A DNA stretch of 64,000 nucleotides from DASRFR01 sp035651455 (GTDB lineage Bacteria; Acidobacteriota; Terriglobia; Terriglobales; Acidobacteriaceae): the NCBI GenBank assembly GCA_035651455.1, contig DASRFR010000029.1, forward strand, positions 124,001 through 188,000. Direction: 5' to 3'. The position numbers and the translations under genes are program-made. Under the pieces are notes generated by a model, which saw only the letters and a program-made list of their open reading frames with translations, did not search any database and was not told the DNA's origin. This document shows, one piece after another, positions 9,052 to 18,608 of the stretch. How positions within the stretch are numbered: position 1 is the first letter of the stretch; every line of letters starts with the position of its first letter.

Positions 9052-10224
9052 TTACGATCCCGCGGCTGCGACCACCTTCTCGGCCGCATCTTTCATAGTT
9101 TCAGCCACAATAAGATTTAGGCCCGAGTTCTTCAGGATCTCGCGTCCGGCTTCCACGTTCGTGCCCTCCAGGCGCAGCACGATAGGCAGCTGAATGTGAG
9201 TTTTCTGCGCCGCTTCCACTACGCCATTGGCCAGCGTGTCGACGCGAAGAATTCCGCCAAAAATGTTGATCAGCACCGCTTTCACATTCTTATCGCTCAG
9301 CAGGATTTCGAAGGCGTGGGTTACCTGCTCAGCATTGGCGCCGCCGCCCACATCCAGAAAATTTGCCGGCATGCCGCCCGCGTATTTGATGATGTCCATG
9401 GTAGCCATCGCAAGTCCGGCGCCATTGACCATGCAGCCCACATTACCGTCGAGTTTTATGTAGTTCAGGTTGTACTTCGAGGCCTCAACTTCGAGCGGAT
9501 CTTCTTCGCTGGTATCCCGCAGGGCTTTGATATCCGCATGGCGAAATAACGCGTTGTCGTCGAAGTTGAACTTGGCATCGAGGGCAAACAGCCGGCCGTC
9601 GGTAGTAGTAATGAATGGATTGATCTCGACCAGCGAAGCGTCTGAACTGAGGAATGCCTGGTACAGCCCCTGCATGAACTGCACCGCCTGGTTGATCTGC
9701 TGCGGCTTCAATCCCAATTGAAAAGCCAGTTTACGCGCCTGAAATGCTTCGAGGCCCATGCCGGGATCGACGTATTCCTTCAGAATTGCGCTCGGATTTT
9801 CCGCCGCGACCTGTTCGATCTCCATACCGCCGGCCGCTGAAGCCATAAACACGGGCTTGCCTTCCCCGCGATCCACGAGGATGCCGATGTACAGTTCCTT
9901 CTCGATCGGCAGCGTTTCTTCGATCAGCAAACGCTGCACAACTTTGCCTTCGGATCCCGTTTGATGCGTGACGAGGGTCATACCCAGCATCTTTGCCGCG
10001 ATCTCCGCAGCTTCCTCCACCGACTTGGCGATCTTTACCCCGCCTCCCTTGCCGCGGCCACCCGCATGAATCTGCGCCTTGACCACGACTCCTGTGGATC
10101 CCCCCTCAAAGAGCTTGCGAGCTGCGGCTTCGGCTTGCTCGCGGGTGGTTGCCATTTCTCCCCGTGGCACGGCCACGCCATACTTCCTCAATATTTCTTT
10201 TCCCTGGTACTCATGAATTTTCAT
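9052..10224 (-). CDS. sucC: Succinyl-CoA ligase, beta subunit
   Basis: ADP- or GDP-forming beta subunit, with an ATP-grasp domain in the first 240 residues (MKIHEYQGKEILRKYGV, VVKAQIHAGGRGKGGGVK) and a C-terminal ligase/CoA domain (GCMVNGAGLAMATMD, FLDVGGGANAEQV, INIFGGILR). At 390 residues it has the normal length. It is the first gene of sucC-sucD-ndk and the tautomerase gene. The start at MKIHEYQGK is fixed by the family N-terminus. Nucleotide preference cannot be assigned safely from the residues I can read. Confidence 0.96.
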   Translation of the reverse strand: MKIHEYQGKEILRKYGVAVPRGEMATTREQAEAAARKLFEGGSTGVVVKAQIHAGGRGKGGGVKIAKSVEEAAEIAAKMLGMTLVTHQTGSEGKVVQRLLIEETLPIEKELYIGILVDRGEGKPVFMASAAGGMEIEQVAAENPSAILKEYVDPGMGLEAFQARKLAFQLGLKPQQINQAVQFMQGLYQAFLSSDASLVEINPFITTTDGRLFALDAKFNFDDNALFRHADIKALRDTSEEDPLEVEASKYNLNYIKLDGNVGCMVNGAGLAMATMDIIKYAGGMPANFLDVGGGANAEQVTHAFEILLSDKNVKAVLINIFGGILRVDTLANGVVEAAQKTHIQLPIVLRLEGTNVEAGREILKNSGLNLIVAETMKDAAEKVVAAAGS

Positions 10225-10397
10225 AATGATTCCTGGTTGACCACAGTTCCTGGTTCCATAGGGACGACAGGCAGGAGCTTGCTTGCGGCTTGGACTGCAG
10301 GCAGCAAACCTCCGATTCTATAGAACGCGTTCACGTTGGGCAAACGTAAGCCGTCACATCGAGACGTGACGGTCTTGGGCTCAATGCTAACCTGTAC

Positions 10398-11462
10398 GTG
10401 GCAATGATTACCGACGCACTGCATCTCATCGCCAATCACCGCCAGTCGCTGACCCGCGAGGACGCGCGCGCGGTGATGTCGCAGATCCTTGCGGGCGAAT
10501 GCACCGACGCGCAAATCGCCGCGCTACTCGTAGCGTTGCACATGAAAGGCGAAACGGTCGAGGAGATCGTCGGCTTTGCCGAGGCAATTCGCAAAGCGGC
10601 CGCTCCTCTCAACCTGCAACGCGATTCCACGGTGGATGTGAGTGGCACTGAACGCGACGCCCTGGTCGATACCTGTGGCACCGGAGGGGATGCGAGCGGC
10701 ACTTTCAACATTTCGACCGCCACCGCCCTGGTAGTCGCCGGGGCCGGCGTTCGCGTGGCCAAGCATGGCAATCGCAGTGTGAGCTCGCAATGTGGCTCCG
10801 CCGATGTGATGGAAGCGCTTGGCGTGAATATCGGCCTGCCTCCGGCGCGCATTGCCACGTGCCTGGAAGAAGTGGGCATTGCATTCCTGTTTGCTCCTGC
10901 CATGCATTCAGCCATGAAATACGTTCAGCCCGCCCGTCGCGAACTCCGGCTGCGCACCATTTTTAACCTGCTGGGACCATTGACCAATCCCGCCCGCGCT
11001 TCCGCCCAGGTCGTGGGCGTCTATTCTTCCGATCTGGTGGAGAAACTGGCAGAGGCCCTCAGCATATTAGGTCTGCGGCGGGCGCTGGTTGTGCATGGCG
11101 AGGACGGACTCGACGAAATCACCATTACCGGCCTCAGCCGGGTGGCGGAGGTGCGCAACGCGGGCGTACACACTTACGACGTCGCTCCGGAAGAATTCGG
11201 ATTACAGCGCGCTCCGATGGAGTCGATTTCAGGCGGAGATGCCGCAGCCAATGCAGCCATCATTCGCGAAATTCTGGGAGGAAAAAAATCGCCCTGTCGT
11301 GATGTCGTGCTGCTCAACGCCGCGGCTGCCCTGGTGGCAGCAGGAAAAGCCGATCATCTGGGCGATGCCTTGCCCGTCGCGGTGCACGCGATTGATTCCG
11401 GGGCCGCAGCCACCAAACTGTCAGCTCTGGTGCGGTTCAGCAACGCGCATCATCCCGCTTGA
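10398..11462 (+). CDS. trpD: Anthranilate phosphoribosyltransferase
   Basis: Joins anthranilate and PRPP in the second step of the tryptophan branch. The 354-residue protein has the helical N-terminal domain with EDARAVMSQILAGECTDAQI, the PRPP loop DTCGTGGDASGTFNISTA, KHGNRSVSSQCGSADVMEAL and the 'FLFAPAMHSAMKYVQPAR' box. GTG at 10398 and ATG at 10404 are both possible starts, two codons apart. It stands alone between minus-strand genes, about 12 kb from trpCFBA, so the pathway is split. No trpE or trpG is present in the window. Confidence 0.95.
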   Translation: MAMITDALHLIANHRQSLTREDARAVMSQILAGECTDAQIAALLVALHMKGETVEEIVGFAEAIRKAAAPLNLQRDSTVDVSGTERDALVDTCGTGGDASGTFNISTATALVVAGAGVRVAKHGNRSVSSQCGSADVMEALGVNIGLPPARIATCLEEVGIAFLFAPAMHSAMKYVQPARRELRLRTIFNLLGPLTNPARASAQVVGVYSSDLVEKLAEALSILGLRRALVVHGEDGLDEITITGLSRVAEVRNAGVHTYDVAPEEFGLQRAPMESISGGDAAANAAIIREILGGKKSPCRDVVLLNAAAALVAAGKADHLGDALPVAVHAIDSGAAATKLSALVRFSNAHHPA

Positions 11463-11494
11463 CGGTGCTTTCGACATCGCCGGCTCGCGGCCAC

Positions 11495-11977
11495 TCACCG
11501 ACTGCTCACTTCTTTCTTCAGCCGCTCGATTTGCGCCAAGTGATTACTGCCGTGACCCGCCATCATCTGCACCACGTCCGCTACGCTGACATTCCCTTGG
11601 CGCTCTGGATGGAACGCCGATTTTTCCAAATCACCGGCTCTGAGCCGTCTCAACAGGCGCAGGGTGTGATGACGATTAAGTCCGTAGAGCGCCACTAGTT
11701 CAGCCGGGGAGCTTTCGAGATAGCCGAGATGCCGAGCCCACGCATCCTGATCCATAGGCGCAATCACCGGCTTCTCATCCGCGAGCATCTGTCGCAAGCG
11801 GTAGGCATACACGATCTCGATATCCGCGAGATGCCCCAGAATTTCCAGGATCGACCACTTCTCCGGTGCTGGTTTGTAACGCAGCATTCTATCTGACAGC
11901 CCGGAAACCGCGGCCGCTATCTCTCTGGGACTCTGCTCCGCTGCTTCCAACAGCTTTTTGAGTTCCGCATCCGTCAT
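11495..11977 (-). CDS. DinB-family four-helix protein
   Basis: A 160-residue protein of the DinB/YfiT metal-binding four-helix-bundle family, which includes bacillithiol-type thiol transferases and many uncharacterised members. Diagnostic segments are the motif 'PEKWSILEILGHLADIE' (first metal His), the central HHTLRLLRRL and the C-terminal MMAGHGSNHLAQIERLK with a His pair for the metal. The ATG at 11977 is chosen because the family N-terminal helix starts there; longer in-frame coding upstream overlaps the next gene and lacks family character. Specific substrate is unknown. No role in DNA damage should be read from the name. Confidence 0.8.
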   Translation of the reverse strand: MTDAELKKLLEAAEQSPREIAAAVSGLSDRMLRYKPAPEKWSILEILGHLADIEIVYAYRLRQMLADEKPVIAPMDQDAWARHLGYLESSPAELVALYGLNRHHTLRLLRRLRAGDLEKSAFHPERQGNVSVADVVQMMAGHGSNHLAQIERLKKEVSSR

Positions 11978-12033
11978 AAAGCCCAACCATATTTTCGATT
12001 CACTGATTTTGTGAAACGACCTCCTGCTTACAA

Positions 12034-13464
12034 TCACAGCGCGACTTTTTGCAACCATTGCGCCACTTGGACGTTCCATCCCAATTCTTTGTTGATGGCG
12101 GCCTGCAGTTGCGATGCAGCAGCCGGCTCGCCGTGTACAAGATATGTAGCGGACGGCTTGGCCCTGAACGTATGCAGCCACTGCAGCAACTCCGGCGTGT
12201 CGGCGTGATCGCTGAATTGTTCGAGCGCCGCAATCTGCGCGCGGATCGGCACCATCTCGCCGAAGATCTTCACCTCGGGGGCGCCACTCTTGATGGTAAA
12301 ACCGCGTGTGCCCGGGGCCTGGAACCCGATAAAGATCACCAGGTTCTTGGGATCGGGCAGCCGCTGCGCCAGGTGATGAAGAATGCGCCCTCCCGTCACC
12401 ATGCCGCTGGAAGAGATGATGATGCATGGATAGCGTGTCTCATTGATTTTCTTTGATTCTTCCGGCGTCGATGCGAAGGTGAATCCCGGCCATTGGAGCG
12501 GCGACCCGCTTTTCGAGATCAGATGTCGGGTCTCGTCGCTGTACTCTTCCGTGTGCTTCAGGAAAATTTCGACTGCTTTGATCGCCATCGGGCTGTCGCA
12601 GAAAACCGGTAGCCGCGGCATCTGTCCTGCTTCCATCAGCTGTTTCAGCATGAAGACGAACTTCTGGGTGCGTTCCACTGCAAACGCCGGAACAACGACA
12701 CTACCACCCCGTTCCGCCGCCTGGCGCACCAGTTGCGCAAGCTGAGGCCGGGGATCATTCGTCGGGTGCTCGCGATTCCCGTATGTGCTTTCCATCACCA
12801 CCACATCTGCGCTTTCGCCCTCCGTTGGGCCGGAACGAACAACTTTGCCCGGGGAAATGGTGTTATTGCGAACACGTCCAATGTCACCGGTGAAGAGCAG
12901 ACGCCGCCCTGCGCGGTTCGTCTTTAGAGTGACCTCGGCCATAGCGGAGCCGAGAATGTGCGCGGCTCGCACGAACCGGAACTCAAGCTCGGTCGACAAT
13001 TGCGTCGTGGTCTCCAGCGGGACCGCATGAAAGTACTGCAGGCAATTTTGCGCTTCCTCCATGGTATACAGCGGCAATGCCGGGCGGTGCTTCGACTTCT
13101 GGTGCTTGTTGTAAAAAGCCGCATCTTCTTCCTGCAGGTGGCCGGAGTCGGGCAGCAGCACGGAGCACAAATCAATCGTGGCCTGCGTCGCATAGATCGG
13201 CCCTCGAAATCCAGCTTTCACCAGGCGAGGAATCCACCCACTATGGTCAAGGTGGGCATGAGTGAGCACCACGGCATCGATCTCCCGTGGATGAATCGGC
13301 AGATCCTGCCAGTTCCGCTCCCGCCATTCTTTCTGTCCCTGGAACAGCCCGCAGTCGATGAGAACTTGAAAACCATCTTTGCCGTTCCCCTCCACTGAAG
13401 TATTGATCAGGTGCTTGGAGCCGGTCACTGTTCCGGCGGCACCCAGGAATTGTATGTAGGCCAA
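12034..13464 (-). CDS. Beta-CASP metallo-beta-lactamase-fold RNA hydrolase
   Basis: A protein of about 476 residues of the YsgA/CPSF-73-like family. The metallo-beta-lactamase signature HAHLDHSGWIPRLVKAG and 'FTGDIGR' bind the two zincs, the beta-CASP insert contains FCDSPMAIKAVEIFL, and the C-terminal part has SSSGMVTGGRILHHLA, 'FIGFQAPGTRG' and DHADTPELLQWL. Related proteins are endo- or exoribonucleases. The TTG at 13464 follows a GGAGG with short spacing and begins AYIQFLGAAGTVTGS, the family N-terminus; a TTG at 13479 would add five residues. Substrate is not defined by sequence. Confidence 0.87.
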   Translation of the reverse strand: MAYIQFLGAAGTVTGSKHLINTSVEGNGKDGFQVLIDCGLFQGQKEWRERNWQDLPIHPREIDAVVLTHAHLDHSGWIPRLVKAGFRGPIYATQATIDLCSVLLPDSGHLQEEDAAFYNKHQKSKHRPALPLYTMEEAQNCLQYFHAVPLETTTQLSTELEFRFVRAAHILGSAMAEVTLKTNRAGRRLLFTGDIGRVRNNTISPGKVVRSGPTEGESADVVVMESTYGNREHPTNDPRPQLAQLVRQAAERGGSVVVPAFAVERTQKFVFMLKQLMEAGQMPRLPVFCDSPMAIKAVEIFLKHTEEYSDETRHLISKSGSPLQWPGFTFASTPEESKKINETRYPCIIISSSGMVTGGRILHHLAQRLPDPKNLVIFIGFQAPGTRGFTIKSGAPEVKIFGEMVPIRAQIAALEQFSDHADTPELLQWLHTFRAKPSATYLVHGEPAAASQLQAAINKELGWNVQVAQWLQKVAL

Positions 13465-13541
13465 AAAACCTCCGTGCAAACCAGATGCTGGCGTGAGCTG
13501 CTATGGTTCGTGTTCAAACCGCGGCATTGCGATGAGCAGGT

Positions 13542-14357
13542 TCACTGGTGCTCGATGCGCTGCAGACGGAACAGGAGCGTGCCCCAGGCGAGTTTCGCCC
13601 GCATTTGGACCGGGGTACGGTTTTGATCATCGCTAAACCAGGTCCACACTTTGCCTCTTCCCTTGAGTGTTCCGGAAATGGCTTCCGACGACACACGAAG
13701 GGTCTGAAATGTCCCAACTGGGGTCTTCACCTGGTCGCGACCTTCCACCCGCGCCGCCACTTCCGCCGTCTTGCCGCCGTCGTTCACGGGGAACGAATAG
13801 CTGTCCCCGACCTGCAAAGGCAATGAGGCTAAGTAATAAAAGCCGGTTACCACATCGGTCACGCAGGACGGAATATCATTTTCCGCATGTTTTGTCTCGC
13901 TTGACTTCAGGTTTTTCTCGTCGAGCACGCTCTTGGTGGCCGCATAGTCAAAGCGCACCTGGGTGTCGCGTTTATGTGGGCCTTCTTCGGTGTGCTTCGT
14001 TACCCAAACTGAGCAGAATGTTCGGGGATTGAAGCGCGCCTCAAAGTGATCGTGAACTCCATACAATGTGTTTACAAATCCAGACGAGTTCGCAATGGCC
14101 GTGACTTTCTGCTCTGGGCCTGCTGCATCCATACGCACAACAGCAGTACCGGCCGTGAACATGTGCCATTCCACGCTATACACATAACCTTGTCCATTGG
14201 GAAACCGGTAATTCGGTGGTGGCGGCATGATTTGCGGGCCGGACGCGGCCTTCACCGTGGCGGGCGCAGCATTGTTCTGGGCAAGAGAGAGGGGACTTGT
14301 GAACAGACCGGTCAACAGCAGGCACACTACCCGAGCCTTCGAACCAAGATCGTGCAT
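13542..14357 (-). CDS. Exported DUF3108 protein
   Basis: A 271-residue protein with an N-terminal signal peptide (ARVVCLLLTGLFTSPLSLA) and a DUF3108 domain in the mature part: the start GQGYVYSVEWHMFTAGTA, the central 'DVVTGFYYLASLPLQVGD' and the C-terminal ARLAWGTLLFRL-like strand are typical. DUF3108 proteins are periplasmic beta-barrel-like proteins of unknown role, common in Gram-negative bacteria. ATG at 14357 is preferred over a TTG six codons upstream, since neither has a clear ribosome site. It follows the envelope operon on the same strand and may belong to its read-through. Confidence 0.8.
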   Translation of the reverse strand: MHDLGSKARVVCLLLTGLFTSPLSLAQNNAAPATVKAASGPQIMPPPPNYRFPNGQGYVYSVEWHMFTAGTAVVRMDAAGPEQKVTAIANSSGFVNTLYGVHDHFEARFNPRTFCSVWVTKHTEEGPHKRDTQVRFDYAATKSVLDEKNLKSSETKHAENDIPSCVTDVVTGFYYLASLPLQVGDSYSFPVNDGGKTAEVAARVEGRDQVKTPVGTFQTLRVSSEAISGTLKGRGKVWTWFSDDQNRTPVQMRAKLAWGTLLFRLQRIEHQ

Positions 14358-14409
14358 GTGGAAGTTAGATGCCAAAGTAGCTTTTGCGAATTCGGGGCAT
14401 GTTTTCTTT

Positions 14410-14991
14410 TCAGCTCGAGATCCAGCAATGTTTGCCGATCAGCGCCGCAAACATGATTACGGCGCCCACCGTCGCATTGTACTCGCGGTGTTTCCAGTAT
14501 AAAGACCAGGAAAATCCGCTGGGCTGATTACGAAAGTGAGTGAGACGCGGTAGAAGCCGAGGTACATGCTTCGCATAGCCCGCAAACTCGGGGAATTTCT
14601 GACGAAGATAGGATTCCTCCGAGAGAATTACGGGAATGTAGACAGCGCTGAAGATCGCGACCATGCCGAGCACGATCCACACGCTTAGCGCGGCCACGGC
14701 AAAGCCCCCGGCCAGCACCAGCGAGCCAAGGTACAGTGGGTTTCGAGTATACGCATAGGGACCGGTGGTGGTGAGGCGCTCGTTCTTTTCTACATTTGCC
14801 GAGGCAAGAGCACGGATTACCAGCCCCGCGATGATGAGAGAAGATCCCCACAGCAGCGAGTTCCGCGTGGGTCGCGCTACGGCCAGGTAGAAGGCAGCGA
14901 AGGCAAATCCCAGAGGCACGCGGATACGGCGCGCGATCGCCGGCCAGCTCTTTCCGGCTTCGGCGGAAGACGGCTTGCCAGCATTAGGCAC
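14410..14991 (-). CDS. ICMT / phospholipid methyltransferase family membrane protein
   Basis: A 193-residue integral membrane protein with about four to five transmembrane segments and the family core NERLTTTGPYAYTRNPLYLG, followed by 'SEESYLRQKFPEFAGYAKHVPRLLP', which together form the SAM and substrate site in isoprenylcysteine carboxyl methyltransferase-like proteins. The GTG at 14991 is chosen because GGAGA precedes it by five bases; it overlaps the end of waaC by 8 bp. Bacterial members methylate lipids or unknown acceptors. Its position as last gene of the lipid A/core operon suggests, but does not prove, an envelope lipid substrate. Confidence 0.83.
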   Translation of the reverse strand: MPNAGKPSSAEAGKSWPAIARRIRVPLGFAFAAFYLAVARPTRNSLLWGSSLIIAGLVIRALASANVEKNERLTTTGPYAYTRNPLYLGSLVLAGGFAVAALSVWIVLGMVAIFSAVYIPVILSEESYLRQKFPEFAGYAKHVPRLLPRLTHFRNQPSGFSWSLYWKHREYNATVGAVIMFAALIGKHCWISS

Positions 14992-16069
14992 ACGCTCTCC
15001 GCAAAAGTTGCATGGCAGCCGATGCAACCTGCTTCGGAGTAATTTCCAGCAGGCCTTCATCAGGCTGTGCGCGGCGCGAGTGCGAAGTGGAACTTGAAGC
15101 GCTTCGCAGCACAATGCTAGCCGTTCCGTACGGGCCATTGCGCGCGGGATTGGTTGGGCCAAACAACGCGACAACCGGAATCCCTAGTGCCGCCGCCAGG
15201 TGCATAGGGCCGGTGTCTCCGCCGACGAAAAGCTTTGAGCGGCGAGTGAGAGCCATCAGCTCAGTCAACGAGCACAGGAAAACCTGGGCAGTTCCCCCGC
15301 TTGCCCGGTGCGCCTCCTCAGCGAGTTGTTCTTCCCCAGGTCCGAAATTGATGACTGACTGAAGTCCAAGTTCGCCCAGTTCCTTCGCAACTTCGCCATA
15401 ACGCGCGGCCGGCCACCGCTTGGCTCCCCATCCCGCGCCGGGATTAAGGATGGCAAACTCCGCAATGTTCTTAGCTTTCAAGCGCTCATCGAGGTCACTC
15501 TCGGCGGCAGGATCGCAAGGGAACATTGCGCGTTCAGCCGCAAGAGGGCGCCGCACTACGGCTCCGGCCAGCGATAAGTTCTGCTGCACAACGTGCGTTC
15601 CTGACGTGAGCACCTGGCGCGTATACCACATGGTGGCGATGTTCTCGCGAGGCATTCTGGCCCCCGCGATCACCGTGGCGCCCGACCACCGCGCCAGCAA
15701 GGCTGAACGCGCAGCCCCCTGCAAGTCAACGGCGACGCTGTAGCGCATGGCCCGCAAATCGCTCAGACCGAACAGAACTTCTCTCCATGTCTGATCGGAA
15801 AGCACGGCACTGCGCCAGGCTTTGGTGTTGACGACGTGCAACCGGTCCACTAATGGACGCCCCTGAGAACGGGGTCCCGACCGCGGAGTTCGCAGGGTAC
15901 ATAGCAATTCTGCCCAACGTTCTTCCACCAGCCATCCGAAAATTGCCGCGGGGTAAGCCTTGCGCAGCGCGCCGGCCGCAGGCAGCGCGTGAATGACATC
16001 GCCCATGGAACTGAGTCGAACAATTAGCATTCGCTCCACAAGCGGCGAGGACGGACCACCATCATTCAT
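14984..16069 (-). CDS. waaC: Lipopolysaccharide heptosyltransferase I
   Basis: A family 9 glycosyltransferase that adds the first heptose to Kdo2-lipid A, on the cytoplasmic face. The 361-residue protein begins after a short leader with MLIVRLSSMGDVIHALPAAG, the N-terminal signature of heptosyltransferases, and has the C-terminal donor site 'LFVGGDTGPMHLAAALGIPVVALFGPTNPARNGPYG'-like region (GGDTGPMHLAAALG). It overlaps hldE2 by 8 bp and the ICMT gene by 8 bp. Type I rather than II is favoured by neighbouring ADP-heptose genes and the N-terminal pattern. Confidence 0.88.
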   Translation of the reverse strand: MNDGGPSSPLVERMLIVRLSSMGDVIHALPAAGALRKAYPAAIFGWLVEERWAELLCTLRTPRSGPRSQGRPLVDRLHVVNTKAWRSAVLSDQTWREVLFGLSDLRAMRYSVAVDLQGAARSALLARWSGATVIAGARMPRENIATMWYTRQVLTSGTHVVQQNLSLAGAVVRRPLAAERAMFPCDPAAESDLDERLKAKNIAEFAILNPGAGWGAKRWPAARYGEVAKELGELGLQSVINFGPGEEQLAEEAHRASGGTAQVFLCSLTELMALTRRSKLFVGGDTGPMHLAAALGIPVVALFGPTNPARNGPYGTASIVLRSASSSTSHSRRAQPDEGLLEITPKQVASAAMQLLRRACA

Positions 16070-16568
16070 AGCCGGGCGTCTCCTGTCGCGGCACGCGAGA
16101 CCGGATAATCTCAGTCACAGAGTGGTCCTTTGGATCGCCCACAATCATCACCCGTCCGCCGACTTCGGCCATGGCATCGCGCTCCGGAACCGTATCGACC
16201 GAATAGTCCGTGCCTTTGGCCTGCACGTCCGGACGGAGCTCACGAATCAGCGCCCGCACATCTTTTTCAGGAAAGATGACAACTGCATCAACGTCGGCCA
16301 GGGCGGCAAGAATTTCGGCGCGCTCGCCGGCAGGCATGAGCGGACGTCCCGAACCCTTGAGTTCGCGGACCGACTCATCGGAATTGAGAGCTACGATCAA
16401 CCTGCCGCCAATCTGTTTCGCGGCATGCAAATAACGCACGTGGCCGACATGCAGCAGGTCGAAGCATCCATTGGCGAGCACGATTCTCTCCCCAGATCGG
16501 CGCCAATTCTCCGCCTGCTGCTTTAGTTCGGAGCGCGAAAAAATCTTTGCGTTGGCTGGAGTGCTCAA
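16062..16568 (-). CDS. rfaE2: D-glycero-beta-D-manno-heptose 1-phosphate adenylyltransferase
   Basis: Makes ADP-D-glycero-D-manno-heptose from heptose 1-phosphate and ATP. The 168-residue protein has the nucleotidyltransferase motif LANGCFDLLHVGHVRYLHAA (HxGH), LNSDESVRELKGSGRPL and the late VQAKGTDYSVDTVPERD. The start is not an ATG: a TTG at 16568 overlaps the stop of the kinase gene (TTGA), and no separate ribosome site is visible, so translation is probably coupled to the kinase. In enterobacteria the kinase and this activity are fused in HldE; here they are adjacent separate proteins, shifted by one frame. Confidence 0.9.
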   Translation of the reverse strand: MSTPANAKIFSRSELKQQAENWRRSGERIVLANGCFDLLHVGHVRYLHAAKQIGGRLIVALNSDESVRELKGSGRPLMPAGERAEILAALADVDAVVIFPEKDVRALIRELRPDVQAKGTDYSVDTVPERDAMAEVGGRVMIVGDPKDHSVTEIIRSRVPRQETPGYE

Positions 16569-17596
16569 TGCGATCTTGTTACCGGAACAGAATGCGCAAG
16601 CGCCTGCAGCAGTTCCTGTGCGGACACTGTTGCCGTGCCGCGCTTCATGACCACAATACCACCAGCGTAATTGGCGAGGTGAGCGGCGTCTTCGCTGCTC
16701 GCACCCGCGGCAAGCGCCGCCGAAAAAGTGGCAACCACGGTGTCGCCGGCGCCCGTCACATCGACCACCTGGTCGGACCCGATGATTGGAATATCGATTG
16801 GTTTGTGGCGGCGCGAGAAAACCACCATGCCATCGCGGCCGCGAGTGATGACGAGCGATTGCAACTTCATTTTTGCCATCACCGCTTCTCCCGCCCACAC
16901 CAATTTCTCCCAATCATTGCCGATACGCACTCCCAGCATCTCTTCCACCTCGGGCTCATTGGGAGTGGCCGAAGTGACGCCGCTGAACTCCAATGCACGA
17001 TAACGGGAATCCAACACCAATGGAATCTCGTTTCGCACTTTCCTATCTCTGAGCGCGTTGACAATGGCTGGAGTGGCCGCGCCGTAACCGTAGTCGGAAA
17101 TCAGGAGGGCATCTGATGCCCGCGAATACTCCCGTGCCGCCAGGATGAGTTCGCGCGTCAGGTGCGCGTTGGGCGCACTCTCCGGCTCACGGTCAACCCG
17201 TACTACCTGCTGCCGCGACGTATGCGTCATGCCCGCAAGAATTCGGCTTTTAGTCACGGTGGTGTAGCTCTTGTCCTTGAGCACGCCACTAACCGGAATG
17301 TGTTTCTGGCGAAACGCACGGAGCAGCAATCGTCCCGGCTCGTCATCTCCTACCAACCCGACAGGGAGCACATTCACTCCTAAGTCGGCCAGATTGTAAA
17401 TGGCATTGGCTCCGCCGCCGGGAAGAACGGTGCGCTCCCTGCGCTTAAGAATCAGAACCGGGGCTTCCCGGGAGACGCGGGTGATTTCGCCGAAGATAAA
17501 TTCATCCGCTACGAGGTCGGCGAGAACCGCGATCGTAATTTTGGGAAACGACTCGATGATTTTCGTCAGGCGTTCGATCTGCTGAGTTCTATTCAT
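16565..17596 (-). CDS. rfaE1: D-glycero-beta-D-manno-heptose-7-phosphate kinase
   Basis: A PfkB/ribokinase-family kinase that phosphorylates heptose 7-phosphate at C1. About 343 residues, with the N-terminal 'VLADLVADEFIFGEITRVSREAP' region, LPGGGANAIYNLADLGVNV (sugar-binding glycines), and the ATP/anion-hole motif DVTGAGDTVVATFSAALAAG with the catalytic Asp. ATG at 17596 is chosen; a TTG nine codons upstream is possible and neither has a strong ribosome site. It follows lpxK and overlaps rfaE2 by 4 bp. Confidence 0.9.
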   Translation of the reverse strand: MNRTQQIERLTKIIESFPKITIAVLADLVADEFIFGEITRVSREAPVLILKRRERTVLPGGGANAIYNLADLGVNVLPVGLVGDDEPGRLLLRAFRQKHIPVSGVLKDKSYTTVTKSRILAGMTHTSRQQVVRVDREPESAPNAHLTRELILAAREYSRASDALLISDYGYGAATPAIVNALRDRKVRNEIPLVLDSRYRALEFSGVTSATPNEPEVEEMLGVRIGNDWEKLVWAGEAVMAKMKLQSLVITRGRDGMVVFSRRHKPIDIPIIGSDQVVDVTGAGDTVVATFSAALAAGASSEDAAHLANYAGGIVVMKRGTATVSAQELLQALAHSVPVTRSH

Positions 17597-17663
17597 TGGC
17601 TGGCCAGATACCGGGTGGTGCAACCCGCGACTGAAAGCTCCGTAAGCTCAACCGGAAATTCTC

Positions 17664-18608
17664 TCATGCCGGCATGTTGCGGTCTGCTATACGACGCATC
17701 ATGGTATCAACAGCATTAGCAGCGTCGAGCAACTCCATTTTGACCGGCACTACTGCCAATGGTTGCAGCGCCGAATAATAACCGGCGAGATTGATGGCAT
17801 CCTTTTCGGTCGTAACGAACCCTCCGGCTTCACTATCCTGCTTTGCTCGCAGAAGTTCACGGATATCTTTTTCCGTGTATGCGTGATGATCGCGGTACAC
17901 CGCTTCCGCCGCCAGTTCAATGCCTGCCGTCCTGAGCTGAAGGAAGAAATTCTTTGGCCGCGCAATCCCGCAAAATGCTACCGGTCGCTCCGGTATATCT
18001 TTGGCGACAATGCCGCGCCGAACCCGCCAGACAACCTGGTTATTAATTGGAAAATTCTCCGCGGACGCGCCACTGGTAAGCACCACGGCATCTGCCCGCT
18101 CCAATGCCGAAAGCGGTTCGCGCAAGCGACCAGACGGCAGCAGGTGGTCGCGGCCGTCTTCCGGCGTAACCAGAACTATATTGAAATCGCGGTGAAGAGC
18201 GCGATGTTGAAAGCCGTCATCGAGCACGTGAAGCTGTGCGCCGAACTTCGACTCCGCGTGCCGTCCCGCTTGGTAGCGGTCCTCTCCCACAATCACCGGT
18301 ACCTGCAACCGGCGGGCGATCAGTAGAGGTTCGTCGCCAAAATCACGCGGTGATCCGCCTGGATCGACGATAGCCGTCCCGCGAGTCTTCCGGCCGTAGC
18401 CCCGCGACAGCACATCGAATTGCAAACCGCGTTCCTTGAGCAGCTCTCCCAAGAGAATGACAAACGGAGTTTTTCCCGCTCCACCCACCGAAAGGTTTCC
18501 AACACTAATGACGGGGCCTTCCAGCCTTCGAATGGGTAGAACGGAAAAGTCGTAGAGGGCATTCCGCGCCCAGACGCCAGTTTCGTATATAGCGCTCAGC
18601 AAGCTCAT
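17664..18608 (-). CDS. lpxK: Tetraacyldisaccharide 4'-kinase
   Basis: Phosphorylates the 4' position of the lipid A disaccharide at the inner membrane, using ATP. The 314-residue protein opens with an amphipathic segment that associates with the membrane, then the Walker A loop ISVGNLSVGGAGKTPFVILL, the 'DVLSRGYGRK' motif, the DDGFQHRALHRDFNIVLV Walker B-like region and a C-terminal 'VTTEKDAINL'. Start overlaps the waaA stop by 4 bp. Normal length with all hallmark motifs. Confidence 0.95.
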   Translation of the reverse strand: MSLLSAIYETGVWARNALYDFSVLPIRRLEGPVISVGNLSVGGAGKTPFVILLGELLKERGLQFDVLSRGYGRKTRGTAIVDPGGSPRDFGDEPLLIARRLQVPVIVGEDRYQAGRHAESKFGAQLHVLDDGFQHRALHRDFNIVLVTPEDGRDHLLPSGRLREPLSALERADAVVLTSGASAENFPINNQVVWRVRRGIVAKDIPERPVAFCGIARPKNFFLQLRTAGIELAAEAVYRDHHAYTEKDIRELLRAKQDSEAGGFVTTEKDAINLAGYYSALQPLAVVPVKMELLDAANAVDTMMRRIADRNMPA